DNA of 64,000 nucleotides from Cycas panzhihuaensis. Taxonomy: Eukaryota; Cycadophyta. The translations under genes and the position numbers were made by a program. Positions 22,333-34,439 of this stretch are shown piece after piece (position 1 is the first letter of the stretch; every line of letters starts with the position of its first letter). The notes below the pieces were generated by a model that searched no databases, was not told the origin of the DNA, and saw nothing but the letters and a program-made list of their open reading frames with translations. The stretch is taken from NCBI GenBank assembly GCA_023213395.1, contig CM041465.1, positions 160,959,741 through 161,023,740 on the forward strand, given 5' to 3'.

Positions 22333-25331
22333 TTAGATTGTTGGCTTGTTACATCTTTATTTGGCCTGTTGAAGTCTTTTTTTGAGAGTAAGAACATCCA
22401 TTAGTTTCTAAAGCAGATCTATTCACAACAAGTCAAATATTAGTTCCATTCATTTTCTATAAAGTTTTTTAGTAGTTTCTTATACTATTTTTTATTAAAA
22501 TTTTTAATTATTTTTTATTTATATTTGTAAAATAACCCATATCTTCATATATCTATGTAGGATCATAGCCATAGTTAGTAATCTTATAAAGTATCTATTA
22601 ATAAGTTTTGCATATTTTGTTAAATATTTTATAATTTTTTGTATATTTGGTCTATTTATTCAATATTTTTTTAGATCTATGCAATAATTTCTACATATTT
22701 AGCCTAAAAAGTTTTATTGAGAAGTTATACTAAGATTTCGTTTGATATTTTATAAGATTTTATTATCTATTCACCATTTTTTCAAGGTTTGGCAAGGAAC
22801 TTGTGCTTTTATAGGCTGATGTAATCTCCACGGTGAATGAAACCCTAGCAAATCACTAGTCATTTTGAAACTCTCTAAGTTAATTATGTACTAGATTTAA
22901 CATTTTCAATTTTTAATGCTCTAACGAAGAGATCTCCATCCTAGAAGCTCGACTATTTTTTTGGCAGTAAAACCCACTGCCCCTTTTCTTATTTGATTGT
23001 TTTGGATTCTTTTTTCATCAATTTTTTTATGTGGCAGGGGTGCAAGTCTAATACAAGATAGACCAAGTAAGTTTAGTCTAATTTTAAGCATTTCTTGGGC
23101 CATACGATCTCCATAAAGATGTATAATCCCCTTGGGATCTAGAGCTTCGTTCTCTGCATATAAGCATCTGTTTATCACAAAATTTGATAGGGATCTTACC
23201 ATAAACTATAATAAGCTACTCCTCTAATTTCATCAGATTTTGTTTCTCCATTGGTGAGATCTAACCTATTGAAATTTTCCCTCCAATTACATCCTTCTGT
23301 TGATATATTTTTTTCAATTTTTTATATAAAAAATTATATTTTTTTGAAAGATTTTTTATTTATCTACCTCTACAGACCCTTTGCACTCATATTTAGTCAA
23401 TGTTTTAAGGTGTTTAATCATTTATTAGACTAAAAAAATAAATTTTCATTTTACATTCACTTTTCAAGTTTATTTTTTAGGCAACTTAATACCCTCGATT
23501 CAACAAGTTTGTGCAGTAGATTCAACACTTGAAATCCCTTCAAGTGACTACTCATTATGATCCTTGTTGAACCAAAAAACTAGTGGAAAAAATTATTTGT
23601 GATTTCGTTGATCGTAGAGTGAGATATTTAGTTTTGCACGATTGTTACTCCATTTGCCTCCCGTTCGGTCTGCAGGCTCATTCTTAGTGCACAAGCAACG
23701 AATCATCCTGAAAATTTACAAGAATCTTGATGCCTAATACACCTTGCTTCCTATCAAATTTCAGCTCATTTGGTGGCTTCCAGAGAGAGATCTAACCTCC
23801 AAAGCAACTTAGGCTCTAGTTTATCAGGTTTTCACAATTTTCTCACTGTTCTTTGAAATATTTTTTGAAATGTTTTTATAAATATCAATCTCTTTGATCA
23901 GGCACCCATTTTCTTTATATACTAGCTCATATATGAGAGTAATCGAAGCTATTCTAGACTTCGTAGCATCATTGTTCTCTCTCTGAGCTCCCGCAGTGTA
24001 CCTGCATTTTTCCTCATAAAATATATATGTCTTTTAATCACTTTTTCATCAATTTTGTGAATTTCTTTGGCTTGATCCTATCTGCATCTTAACCCAATGT
24101 GGAGACTCAACTGGTATCAACATGATCGCTACTATTTATCTACTCTAGTTTACCCCTATTCATGTTGTGCAGTCACTGTCTTGCGACGTTCCAACATTTT
24201 TTAATTTGATGAATATTATGTTGACCTTTATCACTATTAAGTTTTTATATAAATTTAAACCTTTTTTATAAACTTTGAATTCTATTTGTTAGGTTATTAA
24301 TCCCCCTTGTAATAAGTCCCTACTCACATCAGTCCATGTGACCTTTATCTTGTTGTTAAAGAGGCTTATTTCAAGTTATAAATATTTTTCTTTTTTATTT
24401 TTATTTATTTATTTTTTTCTTAACACATAGGGTACTTGGCTATTTTCTACAATATCTCTTCACTAGGGTATCAATTTCTGATGAAACTTATCCTATTGAG
24501 TTTAGAATTTTATGGGCTATAGTTTAGACTAGCTATTTGCCATATTTGGAGCCGATTTGGCTATTTTTAACTAGTTTAAATTCAATCTTTTCTTTTAAAG
24601 CCTTTTTTAGTTATTATCACAAAATCCCTTCTTTATCAGGTTATACTTTATCATTAAGAGATCATTTTTTACTCGGATCTACTCCATAACAATCTATTTT
24701 TAGCAAACTTCATTACTATCTACTTATTTTATTTTTTAGGATTTAATTTAATCACTATTTTAGTTGGTGAAAGTGACACTTTAGTGTTTTTTAACATATT
24801 TACATAAAAAGTACTACTTACATTTTCAGTTGTATCTCCTCAACTGGAAATCAGATTTCTAAACTGTAAGATTCATTAGAATCTTGATTTAGAGAAGTAC
24901 TACCTAAAGGTATTTTTTTCTTAATTTGACTAATTATCTTGCATGTTTGAGCAGTTCAACGTTGACCTTATTTGTGCTGCCTATTTTATTAACCTTAAAA
25001 GGACACTTTTAATGGTTTCTTTAATATCTTGAGCTTCATAGCCTAAAATTAAGTATCGTCTTATTCTAGTGAAAGAATTTTTAGAGATCTATAGTTTTAA
25101 GTTGGATTTATTTCATTTTGAGTCTATTTTATAAGTGCTTTAAGCTATCAAAGTTGAGGTACATAAAAGCTCTTAGTTTATCATTATTAAACATTTTTAT
25201 ATATTATTTCTCAAGTTTATTGACTCAAAGCATATTAAGCAACTCTTTAATTTATATTTGATCATTTTACATTATTTTATAAGTTTTTTACTAGTATTTT
25301 AAGGCCTTTTGAGCCCCTGGCTCTCGTTAAG

Positions 25332-25345
25332 CCCCAAAAAGGGGG
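25332..25345 (+). promoter_or_regulatory. Leader hairpin, TG2 copy
   Basis: CCCC-AAAAA-GGGGG: 4 to 5 bp stem with A-rich loop, followed by 'gtcat'. Counterparts: TG1 CTCC-ATAA-GGAG (44417-44428, then 'gtcatt') and TG3 ACCTC-AAA-GAGGT (1805-1817, then 'cctta'). Confidence 0.5.
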
Positions 25346-25756
25346 TCATATTATTTGTACATTAAAATCTTAACTTATAGGAACCCATTTTCAAAACGGT
25401 CATATCCATTGAATAGATATTTTATTGATCTTCAAACTGGTATAATCTCATGTTAATTTGATATTATTTAGTATAGCTTTGAAGCTGATCAACTTGAGCA
25501 TTTGATATATCCCAACATGCTTGTCCTCTTAACCTTTTAAGGAATTATTTCTTTTATTTTTCTTACTGATTACTTATGATATATGTTTGAATCTTTTATT
25601 TGGCTTTTATATAGTTTTTTTAAAGCTGATTTATAGTAGAAAATTAATCATATACATCTATAGCAAGTGACAAGCTAAGTGGTCTTGCATCCTAAAATGG
25701 TTACAATTCATCTTTTTTGGAAGTTTCTTCTTTATATTTTTGATCTTTCTAAAGAG

Positions 25757-25757
25757 A

Positions 25758-25832
<75 letters not shown>

Positions 25833-25842
25833 GAGAGAGAGA
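25757..25842. repeat. Compound (TA)n(GA)n microsatellite
   Basis: About 28 bp of TA followed by about 58 bp of GA with one GG interruption, in the TG2 leader. Confidence 0.97.
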
Positions 25843-26535
25843 TTAGATTTCATGCATTATATATCTTCATCAAAGACAAAAGGAATACTTATTAATCTTG
25901 CATTGAAAAAGAAGGTCATTTTCTTGCTTAAGTTAGTGCTATTCATTTGAAAAATTAAAAGCTTAGAATTTTTTCTATTATTCTTCATCAAGAAGTCTTA
26001 TTTTAGATCTGCATATCTAAAAGATCTTAGTTACTTTCTAAATTTACTTATATAATCATTATATTTCAAAGTGTATTTGAAAGTATACATTATAAGTTCA
26101 TTAATTTAGTCTAAAGGCATACACTTGAAAAGTTTATGCACTCGTTGCACTTATAAAAGTAGCATCTAGTTGGTAATACCCTTTATTTTTTCAAAGGAAT
26201 ATTTCATTTAAAAGCATTGCATTTTTTTTGGAAAGTGATTAATTATATATTTATTTCAAGAGTTTATTATTTATTTAATTATGCTTAGAGGTTATTGTGT
26301 TTCATTCAAGTTATTTTCTTTTTACATAAAAAGAATCTCATTTTATTTTTAAAGGCATTATATCTTTTTCTTGAAAGTTGTTGGCAATACCATATCATTG
26401 ATATCTTATTGATATTAGTTTACATTCTTTTTGGAATATCTTTATTATCTACTTACATTAGTATTGAAATCAATTAAGGATTTATCTACTTGAAAATCAA
26501 ATTCTTTTTTATTATGTATTAAAGTTTTCTATAAA

Positions 26536-27322
26536 ATGATAATCAATATAAATCAAATATGATTCCCTATATTTGATGGCTATGATTTTTCACAATGGCG
26601 TAAAACAATACAAACTTACTTTATCACAAAATGATCTTTAGAGATACTTATAAGATGGATATAGCCTTAATACTAAAGAAGACATAAAAAAGGATAATGA
26701 AGCCTTAACTATATTATTTTGCACTATAGATGATAATATATTTTCTCATATTTATAAAATGATGACATCCAAATTCATATGGAACACCTTAGATTCTATT
26801 TATGGGGTAGGAACTCTTAATGTAAATGAATTTAACATTGATATTGTTGAGCATATGAGACAGATGCCATGGTAGGTTGTTTGTGATGAAAAGACTAGTG
26901 AAGAAAATTCAAATCAAATGAACGATCACCTTGTTACACGTAAAGTTGATCCTTCGTTTGAGAGGGAGAAACCTTATGATATAATAGTTACTCATAAAAT
27001 AAAGATTTTAGAAGATAAAGTCAAAGTCCTAGGAGATAAAGTTAGAGTTGCAGATATTCATCGTTATTTAAATCAAGCTACTACTCATAAAACAAAGAAT
27101 TCAGAAGACAAGGTCAAAGTTGCAGTCACTCATCCTCCTTTGAAGAAAGTCATATTTACTTAGATGTTATTTGAACCACTTAATGTTAAAGAGACACACA
27201 TCACTGAAAGGATGAGTCAAGTTGATGATGATAAAGCTAATAAACAAGTATTCAAAGTTTTTTTCAAGTTCAAGTTTCACAAGTTTAAAGAGAAAAATAA
27301 AGATGTTCGTGATGACTATTAA
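26536..27322 (+). pseudogene. gag: TG2 gag-like gene, decayed
   Basis: From ATG 26536: 'FPIFDGYDFSQW' (DUF4219-like start), a frame change near 26650, then a long readable stretch ('ALTILFCTIDDNIFSHIYKM', 'SNQMNDHLVTRKVDPSFE') to TAA 27320-27322. The middle holds a duplicated Lys/Asp-rich segment (two copies of 'EDKVKV' within about 35 residues). The C-terminus 'FFKFKFHKFKEK' is shared with TG1 and TG3. No zinc knuckle. Confidence 0.8.
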
Positions 27323-27331
27323 GGGGGAGAA
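27320..27331 (+). promoter_or_regulatory. TG2 polypurine tract
   Basis: 'taagggggagaa' overlaps the gag stop and abuts the 3' LTR. Confidence 0.85.
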
Positions 27332-27662
27332 TGTTGGGGTTAATATTCATCATCCTATTCCCACCATTTATACATGTGAGTGCACACATCTGAAGGTAAG
27401 TAAGGTAAGGTTAAAGTTACTTTAGTTAAGGACTATTTTATTATATTTTAAATTTTAGAGGTTGGGGAGGTTTCCCTCCTCCCTCAAACTATATCTTTAC
27501 TGAGGTGACAAACCCTACTGTCTTATGATACCACCTTCATTTTAGACATTTGTAATACTCTCTCAAAGATGTATTGAATATAAAGATTATTGTGTCTATG
27601 CTATAATAGATTAACTATTTGATACATGCTTTGCTCTATCTCCATCATTTTACAAACCTTCA
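27332..27662 (+). repeat. TG2 3' LTR
   Basis: 331 bp, TG to CA, partner of 21946-22284. Confidence 0.9.
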
Positions 27663-27667
27663 AATCT

Positions 27668-30560
27668 GTTAGATCAATTTATTTACTTTGCACTTTATTT
27701 TGGATGAAGTAATTGTATACTTCTACGTGCTTCATTCATGCATGCAGAATAGGATTTTTGTTCAACTTTATTATGCTCTAATTATTATAAAATAATATTG
27801 TTGGTTCTTATTATAGTTAATTAATGTCCATCAATAGTTGCTTGAGTTAGAGAGCTTCATATGTTACACTAACTAGCAATTTGTATTTTGCTTCAATTGA
27901 TGAAATAGAAACTATTGGTTGCTTTTTACTGTACCATAAAATGGTAGTTAAGCCCAAGAAGAAACATTATCTACTAGTAGATTTCTTAGTCTCTTTGTCT
28001 CCTACCAAGCCAGAGTCATAATATCTAATCAATTTAGTTAACTTCTCCTTATTATATACTAGTTTTAGATCTATAGTGCTTTTTAGATACCTGAGTATCC
28101 TTTTAATTGCCTTCTAATGTTTTATTTTTAGCTCTTACATGTATCTAGAAATGAAACCTATTGAATATGAGATCTTAGGTCTTATGGTAGTGAGATTAAT
28201 AAAAGTTCTAATAAATTTCCTATAAAGAGTGTAATCAACTAAAGATTCTCCTTCATCTAGAACTAGATTATAGTTTATTTCCACAGAAGTTATGTATTCA
28301 TTGTAGTTCTTAATCTAAAATTTAACTAGCAAATCTCTGATGTATTTTCCTTGTAAGAGTATAATTGATTCTTTATTTTGTTCAATTTCTATTCCTAAAT
28401 TATAGTTTAAAGAACCTAAACTTGTTATTTCAAAATCCCTTTCTAATTGGCTCTTTATATTTGAGATAAACTTGGTGTCATATCCTATAAGAATCATGTC
28501 ATCAATATAGATAACAATGATTCAGATTTTTCCATCATTTTTTTCACATATAAACTAGAATCAAAACTATATTTTTGGAAGTCATTTTAAGATAGATATT
28601 TATTTAACTTAGCATACCAAGCTCTGGGATCTGGTTTCAATCCGTACACTACCTTTCTAAGTTTACATACTAGATGTTCTTGTCCTATCTATATATAGCC
28701 TTCTGGTTGCCATATACAGACTTCTTCCTCTAGATCTCCATTTAAAAAGGCACTTTTGACATCCAACTAATAAATTTTCTAATTATTTAGGTTGCCAATG
28801 CTATCACTATTCAGATTATATTCATTTTAACCATAGGTGAGAATGTTTCACCAAAGTCAATCCCAATGGTCTAAGTATATCATTTTGCTACAAGTCTTAC
28901 TTTGAATTTTTCTATTCTCCTACATACACCTTCTTTTACCTTATACACCCACTTATAATTGACCACTAGTTTATTCGAGGGCATTTCTACGAGGTCCCAA
29001 GTTTGATTTTTTGTAATAGCATCCATTTATGCATTCATGGTTGCTTTCCACTTGGCATGCTCCTTTACTTCTTTATACGGTTGTGGTTGTAGTCTGTTGA
29101 AGAGAGCTTGATGTTACTAACTCTTAGTTCTATGTGTAAACACATTTCTTCTTCCTTCTTATATGGTTTTGATGTACCATTTTGGTACCTTTTTCCTTTT
29201 CTTTGGTGCCTCAATAGTTGATTCTTCTAATGATTATTCTTTTTTAGTGTGAGAAGTAGATTCAAACTCTTCTAACTTAATTTTAGTAGTTACTCAAGAT
29301 TCCTCAACAAGAAATTCTTTTTGAGGTTCAATTCTAGGTACAGACGTGCATCCAAAAATCCTTAAGTGAGCTACATATGGTTTCTAACCTGACCAAGCTT
29401 CTTTAGGAGTAATGTTCCTAACCACAACTGTAGGACTTATGTTGGTTAGGTAAGTAGTCATCGCAATGACATCAGTGCAAAATCTAGTGACAAGGTTGGC
29501 CGCACTAAGGATGGATTTTCCTTTATTGATCAAAGTTTGATTCATCCTTTCAGCTATACCATTCTATTGAGGTGTGTGACAAGCAAAAAATTGATGTTGG
29601 ATGTCATGTTCTTTGCAAAAATTATTGAACTAGTTTGAAATGTACTCACTACCATTGTTAGATCTAAGGGTCTTGATTCTCATCCCACTTTCATTTTCAG
29701 CAGTAGCTTTGAACTCTTTGAATATGTCTAGGGCTTGATATTTATTTCTCAAGAAGTAAACCTATACTTCTGAGAAGTCATCTATGAAGGTAATGAAATG
29801 CCAACTACCATTAAGAGATTGGGTGGACATAAGCCCACAAATATTAGGATGTACCAACTCTAATGGTTGTGAAGCTCTCCAATCATTCTTGGAAGGGAAT
29901 TTTTCTCTTTGTTTCTTTCCCTTTAGGCATGCCTCACATATGTCCTAATATCTCTTGATTTTGGGTAGGTCATATACCATTTTAAGCCTAGACATAAGAT
30001 TCAAGCTTTGTATATTTAAATGACCTAAGCGTTGATGCCATAGGTGGTCTTTGGATCTATTTGTGGTTACTTCATCCTTTGAGTGGGAGCATTCTCCTAG
30101 TTCATTTATGCAAGGGAACTCTTCCTCAATTACATCCTTCTCCTTATCACCTTGAGTTGTGTTGGCCATTGAGCAGGATTCATGTTGGGGTGTAATGGAA
30201 AGAGGGACTCCATCTAGTCTATATAAGCCACCATCTTCATGTCCTATGGCCATAAGTTTTCTTATAGCATGGTTTATAATTTTGTAAATGCCCTGGCTAA
30301 AGAGGACATCTAAGTTCTACTTATCCATTTGACTGATGGAAAGTAGGTTCATCTTCATACTACGTACAAGAAACACATTACTAATGTGGTGTCTAATGTT
30401 GAAGTTCTTCAATGTGATTAGTGCCCTACCAATTTTGGTCATATTGTAAGTCATGTTATCCCCAAATGTGACCATTTGAGTGTTGATTAGTTGAGTCTCT
30501 TCCAACATTTTTTTTAGAACCTGTCATATGTCTTGTTACACTAGAATCAACAATCCATGT
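27668..30560 (-). pseudogene. pol: Copia B pol remnant (protease to RNase H)
   Basis: Minus strand, right to left: protease near 30555-30317 (active-site region 'DSSVTRHM' where DSG is usual, then 'MLEETQLINTQMVTFGDN'); the GAG-pre-integrase block at about 30090-30000 ('HLWHQRLGHLN', intact); integrase about 29930-28950; RT about 28900-28250 with YIDD intact (complement of 28498-28509, in 'IYIDDMILIGYD'); RNase H about 28090-27668, cut by TG2. Stops and small indels throughout, but the best-preserved copia pol in the window. Confidence 0.87.
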
Positions 30561-31972
30561 GGTCTCATCAAGCTAAGAGGACAATACTACAAAAAATAAG
30601 TTATAGGAGGAGGAGTCTTGACCATCTTCCATATTTCCACCTTGTTGTTGATTGTATTATTGGTTCCTTTGATTCCTATTGGTGAACTATTGCCTATTTG
30701 GAGGTCTTTGGCCTTGTGTGGGCCTTGGATTCCAATTCTGCTGATAGAATTAGCCTTGAGGTTGATATGATAGCCCCCATTGTGGGTGGAAAGGGCCCCC
30801 TTGTTGTTGAACTAGACCACCATGTTGATAATAAGGGCCTCCTTATTGTGAAAATGGGGCTCCTTGAGGAGGGCATGGTCCTCCTTATTGATATGAAGCT
30901 CCTTGTCTTTGTTGATTGTAATTAGGGCCTCCTTGATGGTATGAAGGGGCTCCATGTTGATAATTGAGGGGTTGATAGACTAGACCATGTGCTTGGCTCC
31001 CTTGGTTTTGAAGAGTTATAAATCAGCTTGTCTTCTTCGACATTCAACAGTTAGGTGACTAGATTTTCCACAGTAGAGATAGGTTATATTTTATTTACCT
31101 TGCTAATTCTTTTAAGACTTTCTCTATGGTTGATGCTATAATTGTTGAAGCTGCTGATTTGGATAGGAGGAGGAGGAGGTGCCAATAAGATGCTATTAAG
31201 TTAGCTAATGATGTAACTCTTGTAATATAGACAGAGAGTCTAAGAGTTGAGCTAGGTCTTGTTGATAACTAAGTTGTTGGGTTGCTCTATTAATAGTCTT
31301 GTCCTTTTCTAAGTTTTGGGCTACAAAGGGTGGAGCTGAGTTAGACGTTAATGTCACCCCTAGTCGATTGAGAATATTTTCCTCTTGTAGCAAGAGCCCC
31401 TCAAAGGTTATGAAGTGCATATTAGAGTATATATCATTGAACTTAGAGACAAAGGAGTTGTATTTAATGGGTAAAATGTTTATAATGCTTGAGATTAGAT
31501 AATGGTCAGAAGGTAGCTCACCAAGGATAATCAACTAGTTTCTAATAATTTTAACTTCAGTTAAATGATTTGTAATATTTTCGATAAAAAGCATGGAAAA
31601 TATGTGAGCCTTAAGGGTAAGAGACCTAGATTCATCCTTCCTCTCGTAGAGTGAACAAAGTAAGGTCCAAGCTTCATTTGAGCATTGTGTTATTTCAATG
31701 TTTTGATCTACTTATTCTTCACTTGCTAAGTGGAGGAAGGATAATGCTATGTTATCCTTAGCTTTAAAGTTGGCTAAGGCTATAGGATCAGGTGGAATAG
31801 TTTTAGTGGGATCATTTGGATCTTGAGTGGGCTTAGGCATGGATATGTCCCTATTAACATAGGCCCAAAATTCATTCATAATAAGCAAGTTTTCAACTTG
31901 CTTTCTCCAAGGTATAAAGTTATTAATACTGTTGAGTTTGATGTTGTTAGAAAGAAGCATTTGTACTTCCAT
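30561..31972 (-). pseudogene. gag: Copia B gag remnant
   Basis: Start at ATG 31972 ('MEVQMLLSNNIKLNSIN', matching copia H at 57653). It has a DUF4219/UBN2-type gag ('NFIPWRKQVENLLIMNEFW'), a break near 31710, and a second long stretch at 31534-31205. A zinc knuckle near 31080-31030 reads 'YLYCGKSSHLTVECR' (CX2CX4HX4C with the first Cys lost). The tail (about 30990-30690) is Gln/Gly/Pro-rich with repeated QGGP/QGAP motifs. Confidence 0.82.
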
Positions 31973-33894
31973 GTTTAAAAAGTTTTTTTTTTTTTTTTTG
32001 GTTTGATGTTTTTAAGTTTTTATGTGATGAGGTACTAATCTACTTAAGAGGCTTCTAATTTAGGATTCTAAGGCAAAGGGTCTCTAGGAAAGCTCTCGGT
32101 TACTATCTTGTCTAATGGCGCCTACCCACAAGTGGTAAACCAAGGACCTGGTATACTGGTACATGAGCTCAAGGGCTCAATATACCTCAATATGTGGGCT
32201 ACTAAGAAGGTCCTAAGACCCCCCTGATTTATTTCCCCACCTGCACTGGTCTTATGTCGAATGACAGATCTAGTGGTGAGAACTTACTAACCAAGGCACT
32301 CACCCCCTAGGTCTAACCTGGTCTCCAAACTCTAAAAGATAGTGTCTCATCCTTAGCCTGCCACTGAATACACCTTATAGCTAATGGTGTTCCTCATCCA
32401 ATATGAGTAGGCCAAGGGCATGTGTGCGGTGGTAACTTCAAGGGTCCTAACTATTCCTCTTGTAAGGCTAGAAATGGGGGTTTAATTCGGGAGTTATCTT
32501 TCTTAATATGAAAATTTAATTTTTTAAGGTGAGTTTCTTATATACAAGAGGTTCTTTTTAATGCAATAAATGAAATGAAAAAGAAATAAAGAAAATTAAA
32601 ATGACAAGGGTAGGTTTAGAGTGCTCTTGATGGGCCAAGCTTTGAGAGTTGACTTCTTCAACCTTCCAAAAGTAACACCTATACATGAAACATCACCAAG
32701 CACTTATTATCCTTTAAAATCAAAATTGAATAGCTAAAAATAATAAGCCACAACCTAATCTAGCAAAAGAACCTCAAGAAAACTGAAAAATACCTTTAAA
32801 TCTTGAAAAATAAAGCTCAAATAGCTCAAATATAAGGGTTAACTTGAGCAAATATATCTTCTTTAAATCAACTCCAAATTAAGCTTAGTTTATTCTAAGC
32901 TATAGATCTATGAATTATCTTTCTATTGCTTCAAACCTTTTGAAAAATGAACACACAGTTAAGGAGATATTGCAAAAACTGTACAAGTACCTTTTTATGC
33001 CTAAAAATCAATTGAAAACAGGGTTAAGCCCCCTTTGGAATGGCCCTCGGTCACCTATAGACCCCACATGACCACCTGCTAATGCTTCTAGGGGGCTAAT
33101 GGATGTGAAAAATTATTCAAAGGAGTTTATAACTTTTGCATAATCCAAAAAGATTAAATCTAGTTCATTTAGGCTTGAAATCTGCCCTTTAGTCAAAAGA
33201 AAATAAGTCATATGTAGCCTTAATGCGATCAAATGGAGGGGCTAAAGTGGACTTGAATCTATTTTAAATCTGATTTAATGTGATTTCACTAAATTGATGA
33301 ATCATAAGATTAAAAAATTAAACTTTTTAATGTTTGAAAGCTGCATGGCATCAACGTGAAGTGCGCAGACATTACAGACTCTACTAAGGATGTGTGAGCT
33401 TGATGGCACCCCAAACGACCACCAAATATCAGAAAATTTTAGGGGGAGAGGTGAAACACCTATATGGAGCTAATAGAATAGACAAGACTCAAAAATATTC
33501 TCTATATAGGTCGCACGAAGCTTCCTAAGTTTTAGATCCTTTGTAGGCCCTACAATGAAGAATGGAGCAAAAAACAACCAAAAACCTCCAAAAAACTCTT
33601 CTAATAATGGGTGTGGGGCTACTAAAAACCCCAATAATGATCCATCACATAAAAATCCTCAATAATATGGTTGTATCAAGTAAAAAACCTGATTTTTCTC
33701 ATATTTTCCTTAATAAAACCCTAAATTGATGCAAATGGGCTTTGAAATCTTTTGTTGGAGGCTCAAATGTCTCACAACCAATAATATATGAGCTCTATCA
33801 CTACATAAAATCTCAAATCTTCCATAAAACGTGAAGAAAACAAAGTTAAATAATCTTAAAATCACCAAAATACTCTAAAATCAGGCACGCTCCA
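31973..33894 (-). other. Copia B leader (noncoding)
   Basis: About 1.9 kb between primer site and gag. It aligns with the copia H leader (for example 'ggtttaccacttgtgggc' on H at 57500 against the complement near 32130). It carries a poly-T run at 31983-31999 and a GGGGGCTTAACCC-type block (complement of 33021-33033) also seen in the TG3 leader. Confidence 0.65.
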
Positions 33895-33906
33895 ACTCTG
33901 ATACCA
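33895..33906 (-). promoter_or_regulatory. Copia B primer-binding site
   Basis: On the minus strand TGGTATCAGAGT, directly next to the LTR; 11 of 12 to the tRNA-Met complement. Confidence 0.85.
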
Positions 33907-34266
33907 TGAGAAAACAACAAGATCTAAATAAAAGTGCCTGGTTTAAGTATAATAATCTAAATATTCAACAAATCAAGAAAATAAACAAGCAATGGTACAG
34001 GTGAATTCACCACACTGTAGGCTCTCTCTCGAGTAGAGATTCTGCATTCATCAAAATCCAATATCAAGTACAAAGGTGCAGGGCAATATTTATAGCCATT
34101 CGCCAAGATTACAAGGCATTGTGATAGGCCAACTTAACGGCATAAGAGGTGGAGCCATCCTCACTATCCAATATGATTTAATTACATGAAAGGATCCATT
34201 AATACATTATAATCATGGGTTTATATACACAAGAAGAAATGGAGGAGATATTACAATGTTTTAACA
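33907..34266 (-). repeat. Copia B right (5') LTR
   Basis: 360 bp; on the minus strand begins TGTTAAAACATTG and ends TCA. A TATA box (CTATAAATA, complement of 34087-34095) is present. The start matches the copia H 5' LTR (TGTTAAAACATTTAATG at 55270). Confidence 0.85.
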
Positions 34267-34439
34267 CATCCCTCATCAATATGCCTTTTTCTAATCAAAG
34301 TTGTCCTTTCTACCATCATGAGCTTCAGTGAGCTTTCACCTTAACTTGGGAATTTATTGATATACTTATTCCTTCTTCCCAAGTTCCTTTAATTATTGAG
34401 TTTTTATCCACTTATTAAAAATCTTTATTTGACAATTCC

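Larger units (their letters stand above)
22333..26535 (+). other. TG2 leader (noncoding)
   Basis: About 4.2 kb without a supported plus-strand gene. It contains a less AT-rich part with several CpGs (about 23600-24200), the conserved hairpin block near 25332 and a TA/GA microsatellite. The segment 25440-25530 ('gtatagctttgaagctgatc...atcccaacatgctt') aligns with TG1 44560-44610, so the leaders are homologous near gag. A 93-codon open frame on the minus strand (22921-23202) has no recognisable domain and is probably chance. Confidence 0.6.
21946..27662 (+). mobile_element. TG2: complete gag-only LTR element
   Basis: 5717 bp, LTRs of 339 and 331 bp (TG...CA), primer site, 4.2-kb leader, gag-like frame, purine tract, and near-perfect target duplication. 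It has no pol domains, so it is non-autonomous. By eye the two LTRs differ at about 30 positions, so it is older than TG1. It lies opposite in orientation to its host copia B. Confidence 0.9.
21622..34266 (-). mobile_element. Copia B: Ty1/copia element with unmatched LTRs, interrupted by TG2
   Basis: Minus-strand order from right to left: LTR (33907-34266), primer site, leader, gag, protease, integrase, RT, RNase H, purine tract, LTR (21622-21829), with TG2 inserted in RNase H. The two terminal LTRs are unlike each other (360 and 208 bp, no credible alignment), and the flanking 5-mers also differ (CTTAG left, CATCC right). A single intact insertion would have matching LTRs and flanks, so this looks chimeric. 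Without TG2 it is about 6.9 kb. Confidence 0.75.

Noticed and set aside
22921-23202. 93-codon minus-strand open frame in the TG2 leader as a real antisense gene
   Set aside because: No known domain, no counterpart in TG1 or TG3, and no promoter evidence. Left as part of the leader description.
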